A stretch of 64,000 nucleotides of DNA from Martelella lutilitoris. GTDB taxonomy: Bacteria; Pseudomonadota; Alphaproteobacteria; Rhizobiales; Rhizobiaceae. Location of the stretch: the NCBI RefSeq assembly GCF_005924265.1, contig NZ_VCLB01000001.1, positions 186,001-250,000 on the forward strand. The letters are read 5' to 3'. A model generated the notes under the pieces. That model saw only the letters and a program-made list of their open reading frames with translations. It did no database searches and had not been told where the DNA came from. Position numbers and translations under genes: made by a program. This document shows positions 1 through 11,456 of this stretch, piece by piece; the stretch's first letter is position 1, and the number at the start of each line of letters is the position of its first letter.

Positions 1-1271
1 GAGCCGAAGAACTTCAGGTAGCGCTCGACTTCCTTCGGGTCTCCGGTCGCCTTTTGCGGATTGTCGGAAAGTTTGACCGCCGGGCGGCCGTTGGCGTCGG
101 AAACCTTGCAGACGATCGAGATCGGCTTCAGCCCGCCGACGCGGTGCGGCGCGCAGCCGATGAAGTCATTGGTGAGATTGGTGCCCCAGCCGAAGCTCAT
201 GCGCACCCTGCCCTGGAAATGCTTGTAGGCTTCGATGATCGCGTCGACATCAAGCCCGTCGGAAAAGATCAGGATCTTTTCGCGCGGATCGCGGCCCATC
301 TTTTTCCACCAGTCGATGATCTTCTCGCCGCCCTCGATCGGCGGTGCGCTGTCGGGGCGGAAACCGGTCCAGTCGGCAACCCAATCCGGCGCGTTGCGCA
401 GAAAAGCGGTGGTGCCGTAAGCATCGGGCAGCGCGATCAGCAGATTGCCGCCGTAAAGCTTGTTCCAGTCCTGCATCACCTTGTAGGGCGCTGCCGCAAG
501 CTGCTCGTCGGTTTCGGCGAGCGCTGCCGCAACCATTGGAAGCTCGTGCGCATTGGTGCCGACTGCCTCCAGATCGGTATCCATGGCCAGAAGCACGTTG
601 GAGGTGCCGGTGAAGGCCGGGCCGATCCCTTCCTTCAGCGCTTCCACGCACCAGCGCTGCCAGAGGAAGGAATGCCGGCGACGCGTGCCGAAATCGGAAA
701 TCCTCAAGCCTTCGAGCGCGGCCAGCCGCTCCACCTTCGCCCACATCTTCGCCTTGGCGCGGGCATAGGTGACGTCGATGGTGAAGAGACCAAGGTCCTT
801 CATCGCCGCGCGTGAGCGCAATTCATTGATGATGCACAGCGCCGGGATCTCCCACATCGTGGTTTCCATCCAGGGACCGTGAAAATCGAGCTGATACTGG
901 CCGTCGCGCTTGGTCAGTTCATATTCGGGCAGGCGGAAATTGGCGAGCCAGGTCAAAAATTCCGGCTCGAAGATCTGCGAGCGACCGTAAAAGCTGTTGC
1001 CCGCAAGCCAGATCATTTCCTTCTTGGTGAGCCTGATCTCGCGCGCATGGTCAAGCTGCTCGCGCAACTCGCTCTCGTCGATCTCGTCGGCAAGGCGCAC
1101 CGAGGTCGTCCGGTTGATGACAGAGAATGTCGCATTGACGTCCGGATAAAGCTTCCAGATCATCTGCAGCATCAAAAGCTTGTAGAAATCGGTATCCAGC
1201 AGGCTGCGGATGATCGGGTCGAGTTTCCAGCTATGGTCGTAGACCCGCGTTGCAATATCGGTCTTCGGCAT
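1..1271 (-). CDS. pncB: nicotinate phosphoribosyltransferase (3' end outside window)
   Basis: Makes nicotinate mononucleotide from nicotinate and PRPP with ATP hydrolysis, the entry step of Preiss-Handler NAD salvage; cytoplasmic. About 423 residues are visible, starting [13 protein letters not shown]; the reading frame is open to the window edge, so only the C-terminus is missing. Family landmarks are LLDTDFY (about 24-30), SDFGTRRRH (192-200), GTNAHE (238-243, matching the region of the phospho-histidine in enterobacterial PncB) and [13 protein letters not shown] further on. The next gene on this strand (stop at 1404) lies 132 bp upstream, so pncB probably has its own promoter. Identity rests on clear similarity to the family; no frameshift is seen. 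Confidence 0.93.
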   Translation of the reverse strand, partial: MPKTDIATRVYDHSWKLDPIIRSLLDTDFYKLLMLQMIWKLYPDVNATFSVINRTTSVRLADEIDESELREQLDHAREIRLTKKEMIWLAGNSFYGRSQIFEPEFLTWLANFRLPEYELTKRDGQYQLDFHGPWMETTMWEIPALCIINELRSRAAMKDLGLFTIDVTYARAKAKMWAKVERLAALEGLRISDFGTRRRHSFLWQRWCVEALKEGIGPAFTGTSNVLLAMDTDLEAVGTNAHELPMVAAALAETDEQLAAAPYKVMQDWNKLYGGNLLIALPDAYGTTAFLRNAPDWVADWTGFRPDSAPPIEGGEKIIDWWKKMGRDPREKILIFSDGLDVDAIIEAYKHFQGRVRMSFGWGTNLTNDFIGCAPHRVGGLKPISIVCKVSDANGRPAVKLSDNPQKATGDPKEVERYLKFFG

Positions 1272-1403
1272 CGCTCTTCGGCCTTTCGAGCCGCCTCTCA
1301 GGCGAAAAAAACGCTGGAAAGAGCCGCCATGCCGCCCTTTCGGGCCCATGACTTAGCTGCAAAGGCGATGAAAAGTCCAGAGCCGTTTTGCTCGAATTGA
1401 GCT

Positions 1404-1640
1404 TTACTGGGCCGGCGCCTGTTCCGTCTGGGCTGCGTCTTCGGTCACGGTCTCGACCGCGGGATCGCCGCCGCGCGGGGCGAAGAGTTCCACAGCGCCC
1501 CAGACCAGAAAGGCCAGGACCAGACCGCTGGCCAGAATGACGAGCACCGGTCGTCCGCGCTCGGAGTGACGGGCTTCGGTCGGGGTCACGTCGACCTCGA
1601 CATCATCAGACCGGCTTCCCGTCTTCTTTTTTTCAACCAT
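1404..1640 (-). CDS. small single-helix membrane protein (paralogue of the gene at 1677-1898)
   Basis: A 78-residue protein with a charged N-terminal tail (MVEKKKTGSRSDD), one predicted transmembrane helix at about residues 31-50 (VLVILASGLVLAFLVWGAV), and an acidic, Gln/Ala-rich C-terminal tail. The block RGRPVLVI followed by the helix and WGAVELFAP resembles the neighbour upstream (RGRAVIMV...WGGASWLFGA), so the two look like an old tandem duplication. A strong ribosome binding site (GGGAGG) lies just before the ATG. No function recognised. Only 36 bp separate it from the upstream gene, so they are probably co-transcribed. Confidence 0.7.
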   Translation of the reverse strand: MVEKKKTGSRSDDVEVDVTPTEARHSERGRPVLVILASGLVLAFLVWGAVELFAPRGGDPAVETVTEDAAQTEQAPAQ

Positions 1641-1676
1641 TGTCTACCTCCCTTATCGTTTCTCCTGCGGAGAGAA

Positions 1677-1898
1677 TCAGCCCGCACCGGGCGCGCCGAA
1701 CAGCCACGAGGCACCGCCCCAGATCAGCACCACGGCGACCATGACGGCGATGATGACCATGATCACGGCCCGGCCGCGATTGAGGTGCCGCTTCTCGGTC
1801 TCGGACACGCGCGTGTCGTCCTCGCTCTTCTGCGGATAATTGTTCTCGCCCGGATAGGTGACAGGGCGGCCTTCCTTCGGATCGAAATGCGTCGTCAT
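1677..1898 (-). CDS. small single-helix membrane protein
   Basis: A 73-residue protein starting MTTHFDPKEGRPVTYPGEN; the N-terminal half is polar and charged, and one transmembrane helix spans about residues 45-65, ending close to the C-terminus (LFGAPGAG). A longer frame runs to 2333, but its extra N-terminal part is antisense to the end of the reductase gene. The ATG at 1898 has a good ribosome binding site (GGAGGGAG) directly upstream and restores a sensible protein. Shares the RGR-helix-WG pattern with the downstream gene at 1404-1640. Function unknown. Confidence 0.68.
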   Translation of the reverse strand: MTTHFDPKEGRPVTYPGENNYPQKSEDDTRVSETEKRHLNRGRAVIMVIIAVMVAVVLIWGGASWLFGAPGAG

Positions 1899-1983
1899 GT
1901 CGTTCTCCCTCCCCTCCGTGCAATCGACGGAAGTGGATCTAAAGCGACAAAACGTCGGGACGCGGGTCTTTGTTCCGAAACGG

Positions 1984-2943
1984 TCAGTAGCCAGCAGTGC
2001 GATCAACGACATGCTGCAGGGGCAGACCGGCTTCGAACCGGGCGATCTGGCGTTCCACATGGGCAAAAAGCGCCCGCACATCGGTATCGGACGCCACATG
2101 CGGCGTGACGACGACCCGCTCATGCGCCCAGAGAGGGCTTGTCGCGGGCAGCGGCTCGGTTTCGAACACATCGAGCGAGACGCCGTGAAGCAGGCCCTCG
2201 TCCAGCGCCGCGAGGATATCGGCCTCGACCTGCGAACCGCCGCGTCCGGCATTGATGAAGACGGGGCGCACAAGCGGACCGGAACGGCGGAGCGCTTCAA
2301 ACAGCGCGCGATTGAAGATTCCGACCGTCTCATCGGTCAGCGGCAGAAGGCCGACGAGGATGTCCGTCCTGGCAAGAAATTCGTCGAGGCCTCCGGCATC
2401 GAAACATTCAACGCCATCGATCTCTTTCTTGCGGCGCGACCAGCCGATCACGTTGAAGCCCATGATCTTCAGCTTCGCCGCCGCATCCTGCCCCAGAACG
2501 CCGAGCCCCATGATGCCGACGGTGAAGTCTCCGGCCTCGGCAGCCGGCAGCGGTTGCCAGTCTTTCTCGGCCTTGAGGCGGGCATAATCCGGCATGCGGC
2601 GGGCATGGTAAAGACATTGTAGCACCACATATTCGCTCATCCGGCGCGTCAGCGAGGGATCGACGAAACGCACCAGCGGCACATCCGGCAGGCCTTCCAA
2701 TGCCAGCACCCGCTCGACCCCCGCCCCGCCGGAAAAGAGAATTTCGAGATTCGGCGCGCGCGAAAACAGATCGTGATCCGGCTTCCACAAGACGGCATAG
2801 CGGCAATCGGAAAGATCGCGGCCCTTCGTTCGCGGATCGGCGAGGTCGATCACCGGGCGGTCGGAAAAGCAAGCCCCGAGCGCCTCCACGATCGCCGCGC
2901 GGCCGGAGAATTTGAGGTCGATCAGGATGGGGGCTTTGGGCAT
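1984..2943 (-). CDS. ghrA: glyoxylate/hydroxypyruvate reductase (D-2-hydroxyacid dehydrogenase), GhrA type
   Basis: 319 residues, normal for GhrA-type NAD(P)H-dependent reductases that convert glyoxylate to glycolate or hydroxypyruvate to D-glycerate in the cytoplasm. Rossmann motif GLGVLG around residue 146; catalytic Arg in INAGRGG, Glu in VFETEPLP and His in VTPHVASDTD are all present in the usual order. It lies 56 bp downstream of yejF on the same strand, so it may be read with the transporter genes, though no functional link is obvious. Exact substrate cannot be told from sequence. Confidence 0.85.
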   Translation of the reverse strand: MPKAPILIDLKFSGRAAIVEALGACFSDRPVIDLADPRTKGRDLSDCRYAVLWKPDHDLFSRAPNLEILFSGGAGVERVLALEGLPDVPLVRFVDPSLTRRMSEYVVLQCLYHARRMPDYARLKAEKDWQPLPAAEAGDFTVGIMGLGVLGQDAAAKLKIMGFNVIGWSRRKKEIDGVECFDAGGLDEFLARTDILVGLLPLTDETVGIFNRALFEALRRSGPLVRPVFINAGRGGSQVEADILAALDEGLLHGVSLDVFETEPLPATSPLWAHERVVVTPHVASDTDVRALFAHVERQIARFEAGLPLQHVVDRTAGY

Positions 2944-2999
2944 CGGGACTTCCTATTAGGGTCGGCGTAATGGTCAAGCTTGCGTCGTGAGCAAAACGC

Positions 3000-4615
<1,616 letters not shown>

Positions 4616-4619
<4 letters not shown>

Positions 4620-5764
4620 TGGAAGGTCTTCCTCGGGTCGAACGCATCGCGCACCGCCTCGCCAACGAAGACCAGAAGCGACAGCATGATGGACAGCGTG
4701 AAGAAGGCGGTGATGCCGAGCCAGGGCGCCTGCAGATTACTCTTGCCCTGATTGACCAGTTCGCCGAGCGAGGGCGAGCCGGGCGGCATGCCGAAGCCCA
4801 GAAAATCAAGCGAGGTCAGCGTCACGATCGCGCCCGACAGGATGAAGGGCACGAAGGTGAGCGTGGCGACCATGGCATTGGGCAGAAGATGCCGGAACAT
4901 GATTGTGCCATTGCCCACGCCAAGCGCGCGCGCCGCCCGCACATATTCGAAATTGCGCGCGCGCAGGAACTCGGCCCGGACAACGGCAACGAAACTGACC
5001 CAGGAAAACACCAGCATGACGCCGAGCAGCACGAAGAAGCCGGGCGGCAGGATGGCGGCGATGATCAGCAATATGTAAAGCGTCGGCAGCGATGACCATA
5101 TCTCGATGAAGCGCTGCATCAAGAGGTCGACCCAGCCGCCAAAATAGCCTTGCACGGCGCCGGCGGTGACGCCGATGACGGCGGAAAACCCGGTGAGCAG
5201 CAGGCCGAACAGCACCGAGATGCGGAAGCCGTAGATCACCCGGGCGAGCACGTCGCGGGCAAGGTCGTCGGTCCCGAGCCAGTCCATGTTGCCGAGATTG
5301 CAGCCCGGATCATCAACGCCGTCAGGATAACCGGCACAGCGCTCCTCCTTGGTCATCAGCCAGAAGGGCGGGGTCGGCGCCGAATAGGGCACGTTGGAAT
5401 TGATGGTGCGGTAGGAATAGCGGATCGGCGGCCAGATCATCCAGCCATTGGCCTCGATCTCCTCCTGGATGAAGTCGGAGCGATAATCGGTGACCGCGAG
5501 AAAGCCGCCAAACTTCTCCTCAGGGTAATCGACCACCACGGGAAACAGGATCTCGCCCTTGTAGGAGGCGATGATCGGCTTGTCGTTGGCGACAAATTCG
5601 GCGAACAGGCTGAGGATGAACAGGAAAAGGAAGATCCACAGCGACCAGTAGCCGCGACGGTTGGCCTTGAAATTCTTCCACCGCCGCGCGTTCATCGGCG
5701 AAAGCCAGCCGGTCTTCGGGCGCTTGACCATGTCCTCGGATGCGAGATCGCTCATGTCACACAT
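4616..5764 (-). CDS. yejE: peptide/microcin C ABC transporter, permease
   Basis: 382 residues. After a cytoplasmic N-terminus a first helix ([20 protein letters not shown]) is followed by a large periplasmic loop with [16 protein letters not shown], then five further helices. The cytoplasmic EAA loop is seen as [19 protein letters not shown]. This layout matches YejE rather than ordinary DppC. Start ATG at 5764 overlaps the end of yejB by 8 bp and its stop overlaps yejF by 4 bp, so yejB-yejE-yejF are tightly coupled. Confidence 0.91.
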
Positions 5765-6854
5765 CCCTCTTTTCGAAGTCGATGCGCGGATCGATCCAGG
5801 TGTAGATCAGGTCGGAGACAAGGCCGATGAACAGCCCCAGAAGCGAGAAGATGTAGAGCGTGGCGAAGACCACCGGATAGTCCCGGTTGACCAGCGACAG
5901 ATAGCCGAGCCGACCGAGTCCGTCGAGCGAGAACACGTTCTCGATCAGAAGCGACCCTGTAAAGAAGGCGAGGATGAAGGAGCCGGGAAAGCCGGCGATC
6001 ACGATCAGCATGGCATTGCGGAACACGTGGCCGTAGAGCACCTTGCGCTCCGAAAGCCCTTTGGCGCGGGCGGTGATCACATATTGCTTGCCGATCTCGT
6101 CGATGAAGGAATTCTTGGTCAATAGCGTCGTCGTGGCGAAAGAAGAGACCGAAAGCGCGATCAGCGGCAGGGTCAGGTGCCAGAAATAGTCGATCGGCTT
6201 CTGCCACCAGGGCAGTTCGGAGAAATTATCCGAGACGAGGCCGCGCAGCGGAAACCAGTCAAAGAAGGAACCGCCGGCAAAGAGGATGATCATCAGGATG
6301 CCGAGCAGGAAACCCGGAATGGCGAAGCCGATAACGATGACGCCGGAGGTCCAGACATCAAAGCGCGAACCGTCCTTCACGGCCTTGCGGATGCCGAGCG
6401 GAATGGAAACGCCGTAGGACAACAACAACACCCAGATGCCGAGCGAGATCGACACCGGCAACTTGTCGATGATCAGGTCGATGACGGAGGAATTGCGGAA
6501 GAAGCTCTCGCCGAAATCGAAGGTGAGATAATCGCGCATCATCAGCAGGAAACGCGTCAGAGGCGGCTTGTCGAAGCCGAACTGGGCTTCGAGATCCGCG
6601 ATCAGTTGCGGGTCGAGGCCCTGGGCGCCGCGATAGTTCGACGACGAGGCGCTGTCGAAACTGTCCATCGCCATGCCGGCGTCCGAACCGCCGGAGATGC
6701 GGCTTTCCGCGCCGCCGCCCTGGCCGTTCAACTCGGCGATCACCTGTTCCACCGGCCCACCGGGCGCGAACTGCACGATGACGAAGGAAATCGTCATGAT
6801 GCCGACAAGCGTCGGGATCATCAGCAGCAGGCGGCGGAGGATATAGGAACCCAT
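5757..6854 (-). CDS. yejB: peptide/microcin C ABC transporter, permease
   Basis: 365 residues from the ATG at 6854 ([14 protein letters not shown]). The frame extends further upstream to 6962, but that part runs through a palindromic intergenic element and is not coding. N-terminal helix, then a long periplasmic segment with a Gly/Ser-rich stretch ([15 protein letters not shown]) typical of alphaproteobacterial YejB, then the DppB-like core with the EAA loop [19 protein letters not shown]. Forms the channel with YejE. Lies downstream of yejA with an unusual 229-bp gap. Confidence 0.92.
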   Translation of the reverse strand: MGSYILRRLLLMIPTLVGIMTISFVIVQFAPGGPVEQVIAELNGQGGGAESRISGGSDAGMAMDSFDSASSSNYRGAQGLDPQLIADLEAQFGFDKPPLTRFLLMMRDYLTFDFGESFFRNSSVIDLIIDKLPVSISLGIWVLLLSYGVSIPLGIRKAVKDGSRFDVWTSGVIVIGFAIPGFLLGILMIILFAGGSFFDWFPLRGLVSDNFSELPWWQKPIDYFWHLTLPLIALSVSSFATTTLLTKNSFIDEIGKQYVITARAKGLSERKVLYGHVFRNAMLIVIAGFPGSFILAFFTGSLLIENVFSLDGLGRLGYLSLVNRDYPVVFATLYIFSLLGLFIGLVSDLIYTWIDPRIDFEKRDV

Positions 6855-6891
6855 TACGCAACGCTCCTGTCGGGAATGATGTCTGCATGCG

Positions 6892-7013
6892 CCGTCACCC
6901 CGGCCTTGAGCCGGGGTCCAGGGCAACCCGAAAAGCGTTTCCGAAACTGCCCGTAACCCCATTTCGGCTTCGTTCTCGTGGCCCTGGATGCCGGCTCAAG
7001 GCCGGCATGACGG
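6892..7013. repeat. ~120-bp palindromic intergenic element, copy 1
   Basis: Starts CCGTCA and ends TGACGG. Hairpin 1 is ACCCCGGC/GCCGGGGT (6897-6917) and hairpin 2 is ATGCCGGC/GCCGGCAT (6988-7008). Just inside lie TCCAGGGC and GCCCTGGA as a further inverted pair, so the ends form one long imperfect inverted repeat around a ~50-bp unrelated centre. The same architecture recurs at 16917-17034 in reversed order. Resembles the RIME/BIME class of rhizobial intergenic mosaic elements. It sits inside the yej operon, between yejA and yejB, where it could tune transcription or mRNA decay. Confidence 0.8.
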
Positions 7014-7083
7014 GAGAGTGAAGCGCGACGTTGCGAAAATGAGACCATCCCGCCAGCCACGACCTTACGGCCCATATGCACTC

Positions 7084-8898
7084 TCATTCAGCCTCCGTCG
7101 ACCACCAGGCGGCGGGGAAATCGAGGCCGTATTCGGGGAAACCGGGATGCGTGATCGTGTCCCAATAAGCGATGCGGTAGTCCATGGAATAGTAGAGCGG
7201 AACGATGAAGTCGTGGGCCAGAAGCACGCGGTCCAGCGCCTTGGTGGCGGCCACCAGCGTGTCCCGGTCGTCGGCGAACACGACCTTCTCGATCAGCGCG
7301 TCAATGCCCGGATCTGAAATACCGGCGTAATTTTCCGAGCCCGGCTGATCGGCCGACAGCGAGCCCCAGTAGTTGAACTGCTCATTGCCCGGGCTCAGGG
7401 TCTGGGCCCACAACTCCCAGATCATGTCATAATCGAAATCATTGACCCGGTTCTGGTACTGAGACGTGTCGACCACGCGGATCGCGGCATCGATGCCGAG
7501 CTTGCGCAGGTTTTCGACATAGGGCAGGACGACGACCTGAAGGGAAGGGTTGTCGAGCAGGATCTCGAAGGAAAAGGGCTCGCCGGTCTGGGCGTTGACC
7601 ATCTGGCTGCCGCGCCGCTCGAAGCCAGCCTCCTTCAGCAACTGAAAGGCTTTTTGCAGATTGGCACGGGACTGATCCTCGGTGCCGCCGACGGGCAGTT
7701 TGTTGGCGGTGTTGAACACTTCCGGCGGCACCAGATCGCGCACGCTCTCGAGGATCTGCAGTTCCTCGCCCTTCGGCAGGCCGGAGGATGCGAGATCCGT
7801 ACCGAACCAGAAACTGTTGTCGCGCGAATAGGCGTCGCTCAACTGGTTCTTGTTGATGGTCTCGAAATCGAAGGCATAGATCAGCGCCTCGCGCACGCGC
7901 TTGTCGTCAAAGGGCGCGCGGCGGTTGTTGGGCACCAGCGCCTGCATGATGCCGGTCTTGCGCAAGGGATTGGGCACCGCCTCGCGCTTGACCTCACCAT
8001 CCTTCACCGCCGGGAAATTATAGCCGGTCGCCCAGCGCTTGGCCCGCGTCTCAACCCAGAAGTCGAAGGTTCCGGCGCGAAACGCCTCGAAGGCGACGTC
8101 AAGATCGGCGAAATAGAGATACTTCACCGCGCCGAAATTGTTGCGGCCGACATTGACCGGCAGGTCCTTGCCCCAATAGTCGTCTCGCAGCCTGTAGGTG
8201 ATCGACGAGCCGGGATTGACCTCGGCAATCTCGTAAGGTCCCGAACCGACGATTTTCTCAAGCGTGCTCGCGGACACCTCACGGCCATCCGCGAACCAGT
8301 GCTTCGGCAGAACCAAGAGTTGGCCGACGATCTGCGGCAGTTCGCGGTTTCCGGTTTCATCAAAGCTGAAGGTCACCTCGCGCTCGCCCGTCACTTCCGC
8401 GCTGACCACGTGGCGATAGTAATTGGCATACATCGCATTGAGTTCTTTCAGCCGCTCGAAGGAAAACACCACGTCCTCGGCTGTCACCGGGGCCCCATCG
8501 GAAAAACGGGCCTCTGGATGGAGGCGGTAGGTGACGAAGGAAATATCCTCCGGAACGCGGAAACCCTCTGCGAGCAGGCCGTATTGGGCATCGATCTCAT
8601 CTTCAGCCGGCGTCATCAGGGTCTCGAAGACAAGGCCGAGGCCAGCGGCTTTCGAGCCGCCATAGGGTATGGGATTGAGCGAATCGAAGGTGCCTGTAGC
8701 GTAGTATTTGAGTTCGCCGCCCTTCGGCGCATCCGGATTGACGTAGTCGAAATGGGAAAAATCGGAGGGGTATCGCGGCGTTCCGGTCAGAGCGGATGCA
8801 TGTTGCCAGCCGCCCTCGCCGTCCTGCGCGAATGCCGCCGGCGCGAGGCCGAACGCGCCTGCGATAACCCAGGCAGCAACCGAGATCGTTTTCCACAT
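7084..8898 (-). CDS. yejA: peptide/microcin C ABC transporter, periplasmic binding protein
   Basis: 604 residues from ATG at 8898. A signal peptide (WVIAGAFGLAPAAFA, cleavage after about residue 24) precedes an SBP_bac_5 family 5 solute-binding domain. The start of the mature protein (NPDAPKGGELKYYATGTFDS) is typical of YejA. The frame could extend to 9054, but the added N-terminus is not signal-like and runs against the divergent mepA leader. First gene of yejABEF; it delivers oligopeptides (in enterobacteria also microcin C) to YejBE. Confidence 0.92.
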   Translation of the reverse strand: MWKTISVAAWVIAGAFGLAPAAFAQDGEGGWQHASALTGTPRYPSDFSHFDYVNPDAPKGGELKYYATGTFDSLNPIPYGGSKAAGLGLVFETLMTPAEDEIDAQYGLLAEGFRVPEDISFVTYRLHPEARFSDGAPVTAEDVVFSFERLKELNAMYANYYRHVVSAEVTGEREVTFSFDETGNRELPQIVGQLLVLPKHWFADGREVSASTLEKIVGSGPYEIAEVNPGSSITYRLRDDYWGKDLPVNVGRNNFGAVKYLYFADLDVAFEAFRAGTFDFWVETRAKRWATGYNFPAVKDGEVKREAVPNPLRKTGIMQALVPNNRRAPFDDKRVREALIYAFDFETINKNQLSDAYSRDNSFWFGTDLASSGLPKGEELQILESVRDLVPPEVFNTANKLPVGGTEDQSRANLQKAFQLLKEAGFERRGSQMVNAQTGEPFSFEILLDNPSLQVVVLPYVENLRKLGIDAAIRVVDTSQYQNRVNDFDYDMIWELWAQTLSPGNEQFNYWGSLSADQPGSENYAGISDPGIDALIEKVVFADDRDTLVAATKALDRVLLAHDFIVPLYYSMDYRIAYWDTITHPGFPEYGLDFPAAWWSTEAE

Positions 8899-9052
8899 GG
8901 TTTCAGCCTTTTCCGTTCTTGCTTTTCTCGTTATCGCGACAAGAATAAGCAAATATCGACCCGGGTGCACAAGTGTCGTTTTCGTAAGGCGGCAACGGGG
9001 CAGGTCGCAGGGCACGCCGGGAAAGCGCCAACACGCCGGCTTGAGGGAGTTC

Positions 9053-10072
9053 ATGATGCATTGGATGAAGGCATTTGCGGCCGCCCTGGCGCTTGCGGCT
9101 TTGGCCCCTTCGGCCGCGGCCCAGGATTTTCCGCCGCCTGCGAAAATCCTGTTCGCCTCCGAGGCCGCGCCGAGCGCCGGTCCGCCGCAATCCTTCGGTT
9201 TTTACACGAAAGGCTGCATCGCCGGGGCCGAGGCTCTGCCGATCGACGGGCCGAACTGGCAGGCGATGCGGCTTTCGCGCAATCGCCGATTCGGTCACCC
9301 CGATACAATCGCCCTGATTGAGAGGCTGGCAGGCGATGCCGCTCAATATGACGGCTGGCCCGGACTTCTGGTGGGCGACATCTCGCAGCCGCGCGGGGGA
9401 CCGATGCTTTCCGGTCATGCCTCACACCAGGTCGGGCTCGATGCCGATATCTGGCTGAACCCGATGCCGGACCGGCGGCTGACATTGCGCGAACGCGAGG
9501 ATATTTCCGCCGTTTCGGTGCTGAAGAATGACGGCACGCTGTTCGTCGATCCCGAAAAATTCACGCCCGCCCATCAACGACTGATCATGCGGGCGGCAAG
9601 CTATCCGGAAGTCCAGCGCATCTTCGTCCATCCGGGCATCAAGAAGGCGATTTGCGAAGACTGGACCGGCGACCGCTCGAACCTCGCCAAGGTCCGGCCC
9701 TATTACGGTCATCACTACCACTTCCACATTCGCCTGTTCTGCCGCGACGGCTCGCCCGGCTGCAAGGCGCAGAACGCCGTCGACATGAAGGATGATGGCT
9801 GCGGCGAACACCTCGCCTGGTGGCTGTCCGACGAACCGTGGGCCCCGGCAAAACCGGTGACGCCTCCGAAGAAGCCGGAAAAACCGGCGCCCAAGCCGAC
9901 GCGGCCGGCCTATACGATCCTGTCCGATCTGCCGGCGGCGTGCACCGGCGTGCTGGAAGCGCCTGCTCCCTCGCCCCTGCCGGCGGCCGCCGTCACGCCG
10001 AAAATTCCCTTGCCGCCCCTGGCCCCCTGGCCGGAGATCGGGCCGGTTCCGCAACCGCGCCCGGCGGAATGA
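9053..10072 (+). CDS. mepA: penicillin-insensitive murein endopeptidase
   Basis: 339 residues; a secreted LAS-type zinc metallopeptidase that cuts D-alanyl-meso-diaminopimelate cross-links in periplasmic peptidoglycan. Signal peptide AFAAALALAALAPSAAAQ near the N-terminus. The family motif GHASHQVGLDADIW gives the first zinc ligands (His, Asp) and GHHYHFHIR gives the HxH ligand. Six or more cysteines fit the disulphide pattern of MepA. The C-terminal ~80 residues are a Pro/Lys-rich tail with a final CTGVL segment. Two ATGs in tandem (9053, 9056) follow GAGGGAG; either could be used. Divergent from yejA. Confidence 0.9.
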   Translation: MMHWMKAFAAALALAALAPSAAAQDFPPPAKILFASEAAPSAGPPQSFGFYTKGCIAGAEALPIDGPNWQAMRLSRNRRFGHPDTIALIERLAGDAAQYDGWPGLLVGDISQPRGGPMLSGHASHQVGLDADIWLNPMPDRRLTLREREDISAVSVLKNDGTLFVDPEKFTPAHQRLIMRAASYPEVQRIFVHPGIKKAICEDWTGDRSNLAKVRPYYGHHYHFHIRLFCRDGSPGCKAQNAVDMKDDGCGEHLAWWLSDEPWAPAKPVTPPKKPEKPAPKPTRPAYTILSDLPAACTGVLEAPAPSPLPAAAVTPKIPLPPLAPWPEIGPVPQPRPAE

Positions 10073-10122
10073 CGGCGGCTGCGGCGACAAAGTGCGTTGC
10101 GTCTGTCCATCGGCAGCGCCTT

Positions 10123-10136
10123 TCAAAGCGCTTTGA
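10123..10136. promoter_or_regulatory. perfect 14-bp palindrome, LacI-family-like operator
   Basis: TCAAAGCGCTTTGA is perfectly self-complementary with a central CG, the general form of LacI/GalR-family operators. It lies 177 bp before the glucokinase start in the mepA-glk gap. No regulator gene is adjacent, so a role in sugar control of glk is inference. Confidence 0.45.
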
Positions 10137-10312
10137 GTTATTGTATGAACGGCAGGCAGGCCGCGCCCGCTACTCAGGTTGCGGACAGCGCGCCGGCATC
10201 TTGCGATTGCCCTTCCGATTTGACGGATGCGGTTGCAAAATAGCCAAACTGAATGCACAGACTGCGCCAGACCTTCAAGAAAGCCCGGGACAGGGCGGAA
10301 CGCGGAAACACC

Positions 10313-11338
10313 ATGGCCAAAACCTTCAACACCTCGGACCCTCTCTCCTTTCCCATCCTGATCGGCGATATCGGCGGCACCAATGCGCGGTTCTCGCTGC
10401 TGGTCGACGCCTATGCCGAGCCGCGCGAATTTCCGATCGTCCACACCGCAGACTTCCCGACCGTCGATGCCGCCATCCAGGCGGGCGTCATGGACAAGAC
10501 CTCGCTGCAGCCGCGCAGCGCCATCCTCGCCGTCGCCGGCCCCATTCGCGGCGATGAAATTCCGCTGACCAATTGCGACTGGGTGATCAAGCCGAAGGAC
10601 ATGATCAGCGCGCTCGGGCTCGAGGATGTGGTGATCATCAACGATTTCGAGGCCCAGGCGCTGGCGATCGCGAACATGCCCGACGAGTTCCGCGAACCGA
10701 TCGCGCCGCGTCCGGACACCATGGTCGCCTCGCGCGTCGTGCTCGGCCCCGGCACCGGGCTTGGCGTTGCCGGTCTCGTCCATGCGGAGGAACGCTGGAT
10801 CCCCGTGCCCGGCGAGGGCGGCCATATCGATGTCGGCCCGCGCACGGATCGCGACTATCAGATTTTCCCGCATATCAAGACCATTGAGGGCCGGGTCGCG
10901 GCCGAGCAGATCCTCTGCGGTCGCGGCATGGTGAACCTCTACAACGCCATCTGCGCGGCAGACGGGATCGAGGCCAGGCCCTTTGAGCCGAAGGATGTCA
11001 GCCATGCGGGCCTTGACGGTTCCGACCCGCAGGCCGTTGAAACGCTGTCGCTGTTTTCAACCTATCTCGGCCGCATTGCCGGTGACATGGCGATGGTGTT
11101 CATGGCGCGCGGCGGCGTTTACCTTGCCGGCGGCATCTCGCAGAAAATCCTGCCGGCGCTGAAGAAGCCGGAGTTCCGCGCCGCCTTCGAGGACAAGGCC
11201 CCGCACAACGCGCTGATGCAGTCGATCCCGACCTATGTCGTCACCCACCCGCTCGCGGCCCTTGCAGGCCTTGCCACCTATGCCCGCACGCCGCTGCGCT
11301 TCGGCCTCGCGCTTGACGGCCGCCGCTGGCGAGACTGA
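10313..11338 (+). CDS. glk: glucokinase
   Basis: 341 residues from ATG at 10313 ([10 protein letters not shown]); an in-frame upstream start at 10253 adds an unconserved tail. Bacterial Glk family (hexokinase fold): phosphate-1 motif [14 protein letters not shown] (16-29), [11 protein letters not shown], and [10 protein letters not shown] with the catalytic-region Glu/His. Phosphorylates glucose with ATP to glucose 6-phosphate. It lacks the Cys-rich zinc motif of ROK glucokinases, so it belongs to the GlkA/Glk type. It is not in an agl-type operon here. Confidence 0.92.
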   Translation: MAKTFNTSDPLSFPILIGDIGGTNARFSLLVDAYAEPREFPIVHTADFPTVDAAIQAGVMDKTSLQPRSAILAVAGPIRGDEIPLTNCDWVIKPKDMISALGLEDVVIINDFEAQALAIANMPDEFREPIAPRPDTMVASRVVLGPGTGLGVAGLVHAEERWIPVPGEGGHIDVGPRTDRDYQIFPHIKTIEGRVAAEQILCGRGMVNLYNAICAADGIEARPFEPKDVSHAGLDGSDPQAVETLSLFSTYLGRIAGDMAMVFMARGGVYLAGGISQKILPALKKPEFRAAFEDKAPHNALMQSIPTYVVTHPLAALAGLATYARTPLRFGLALDGRRWRD

Positions 11339-11456
11339 GCGGAGCGCAGACCAAGATCAACCTTTTCTTCCTCCTGCGCTTCCAATAAAGTCTCACTGCC
11401 TTCGCCGCGCGTTCAGCGCGGCGGAAAACATATCTGAAGCAATACCAGGAAGAAGC

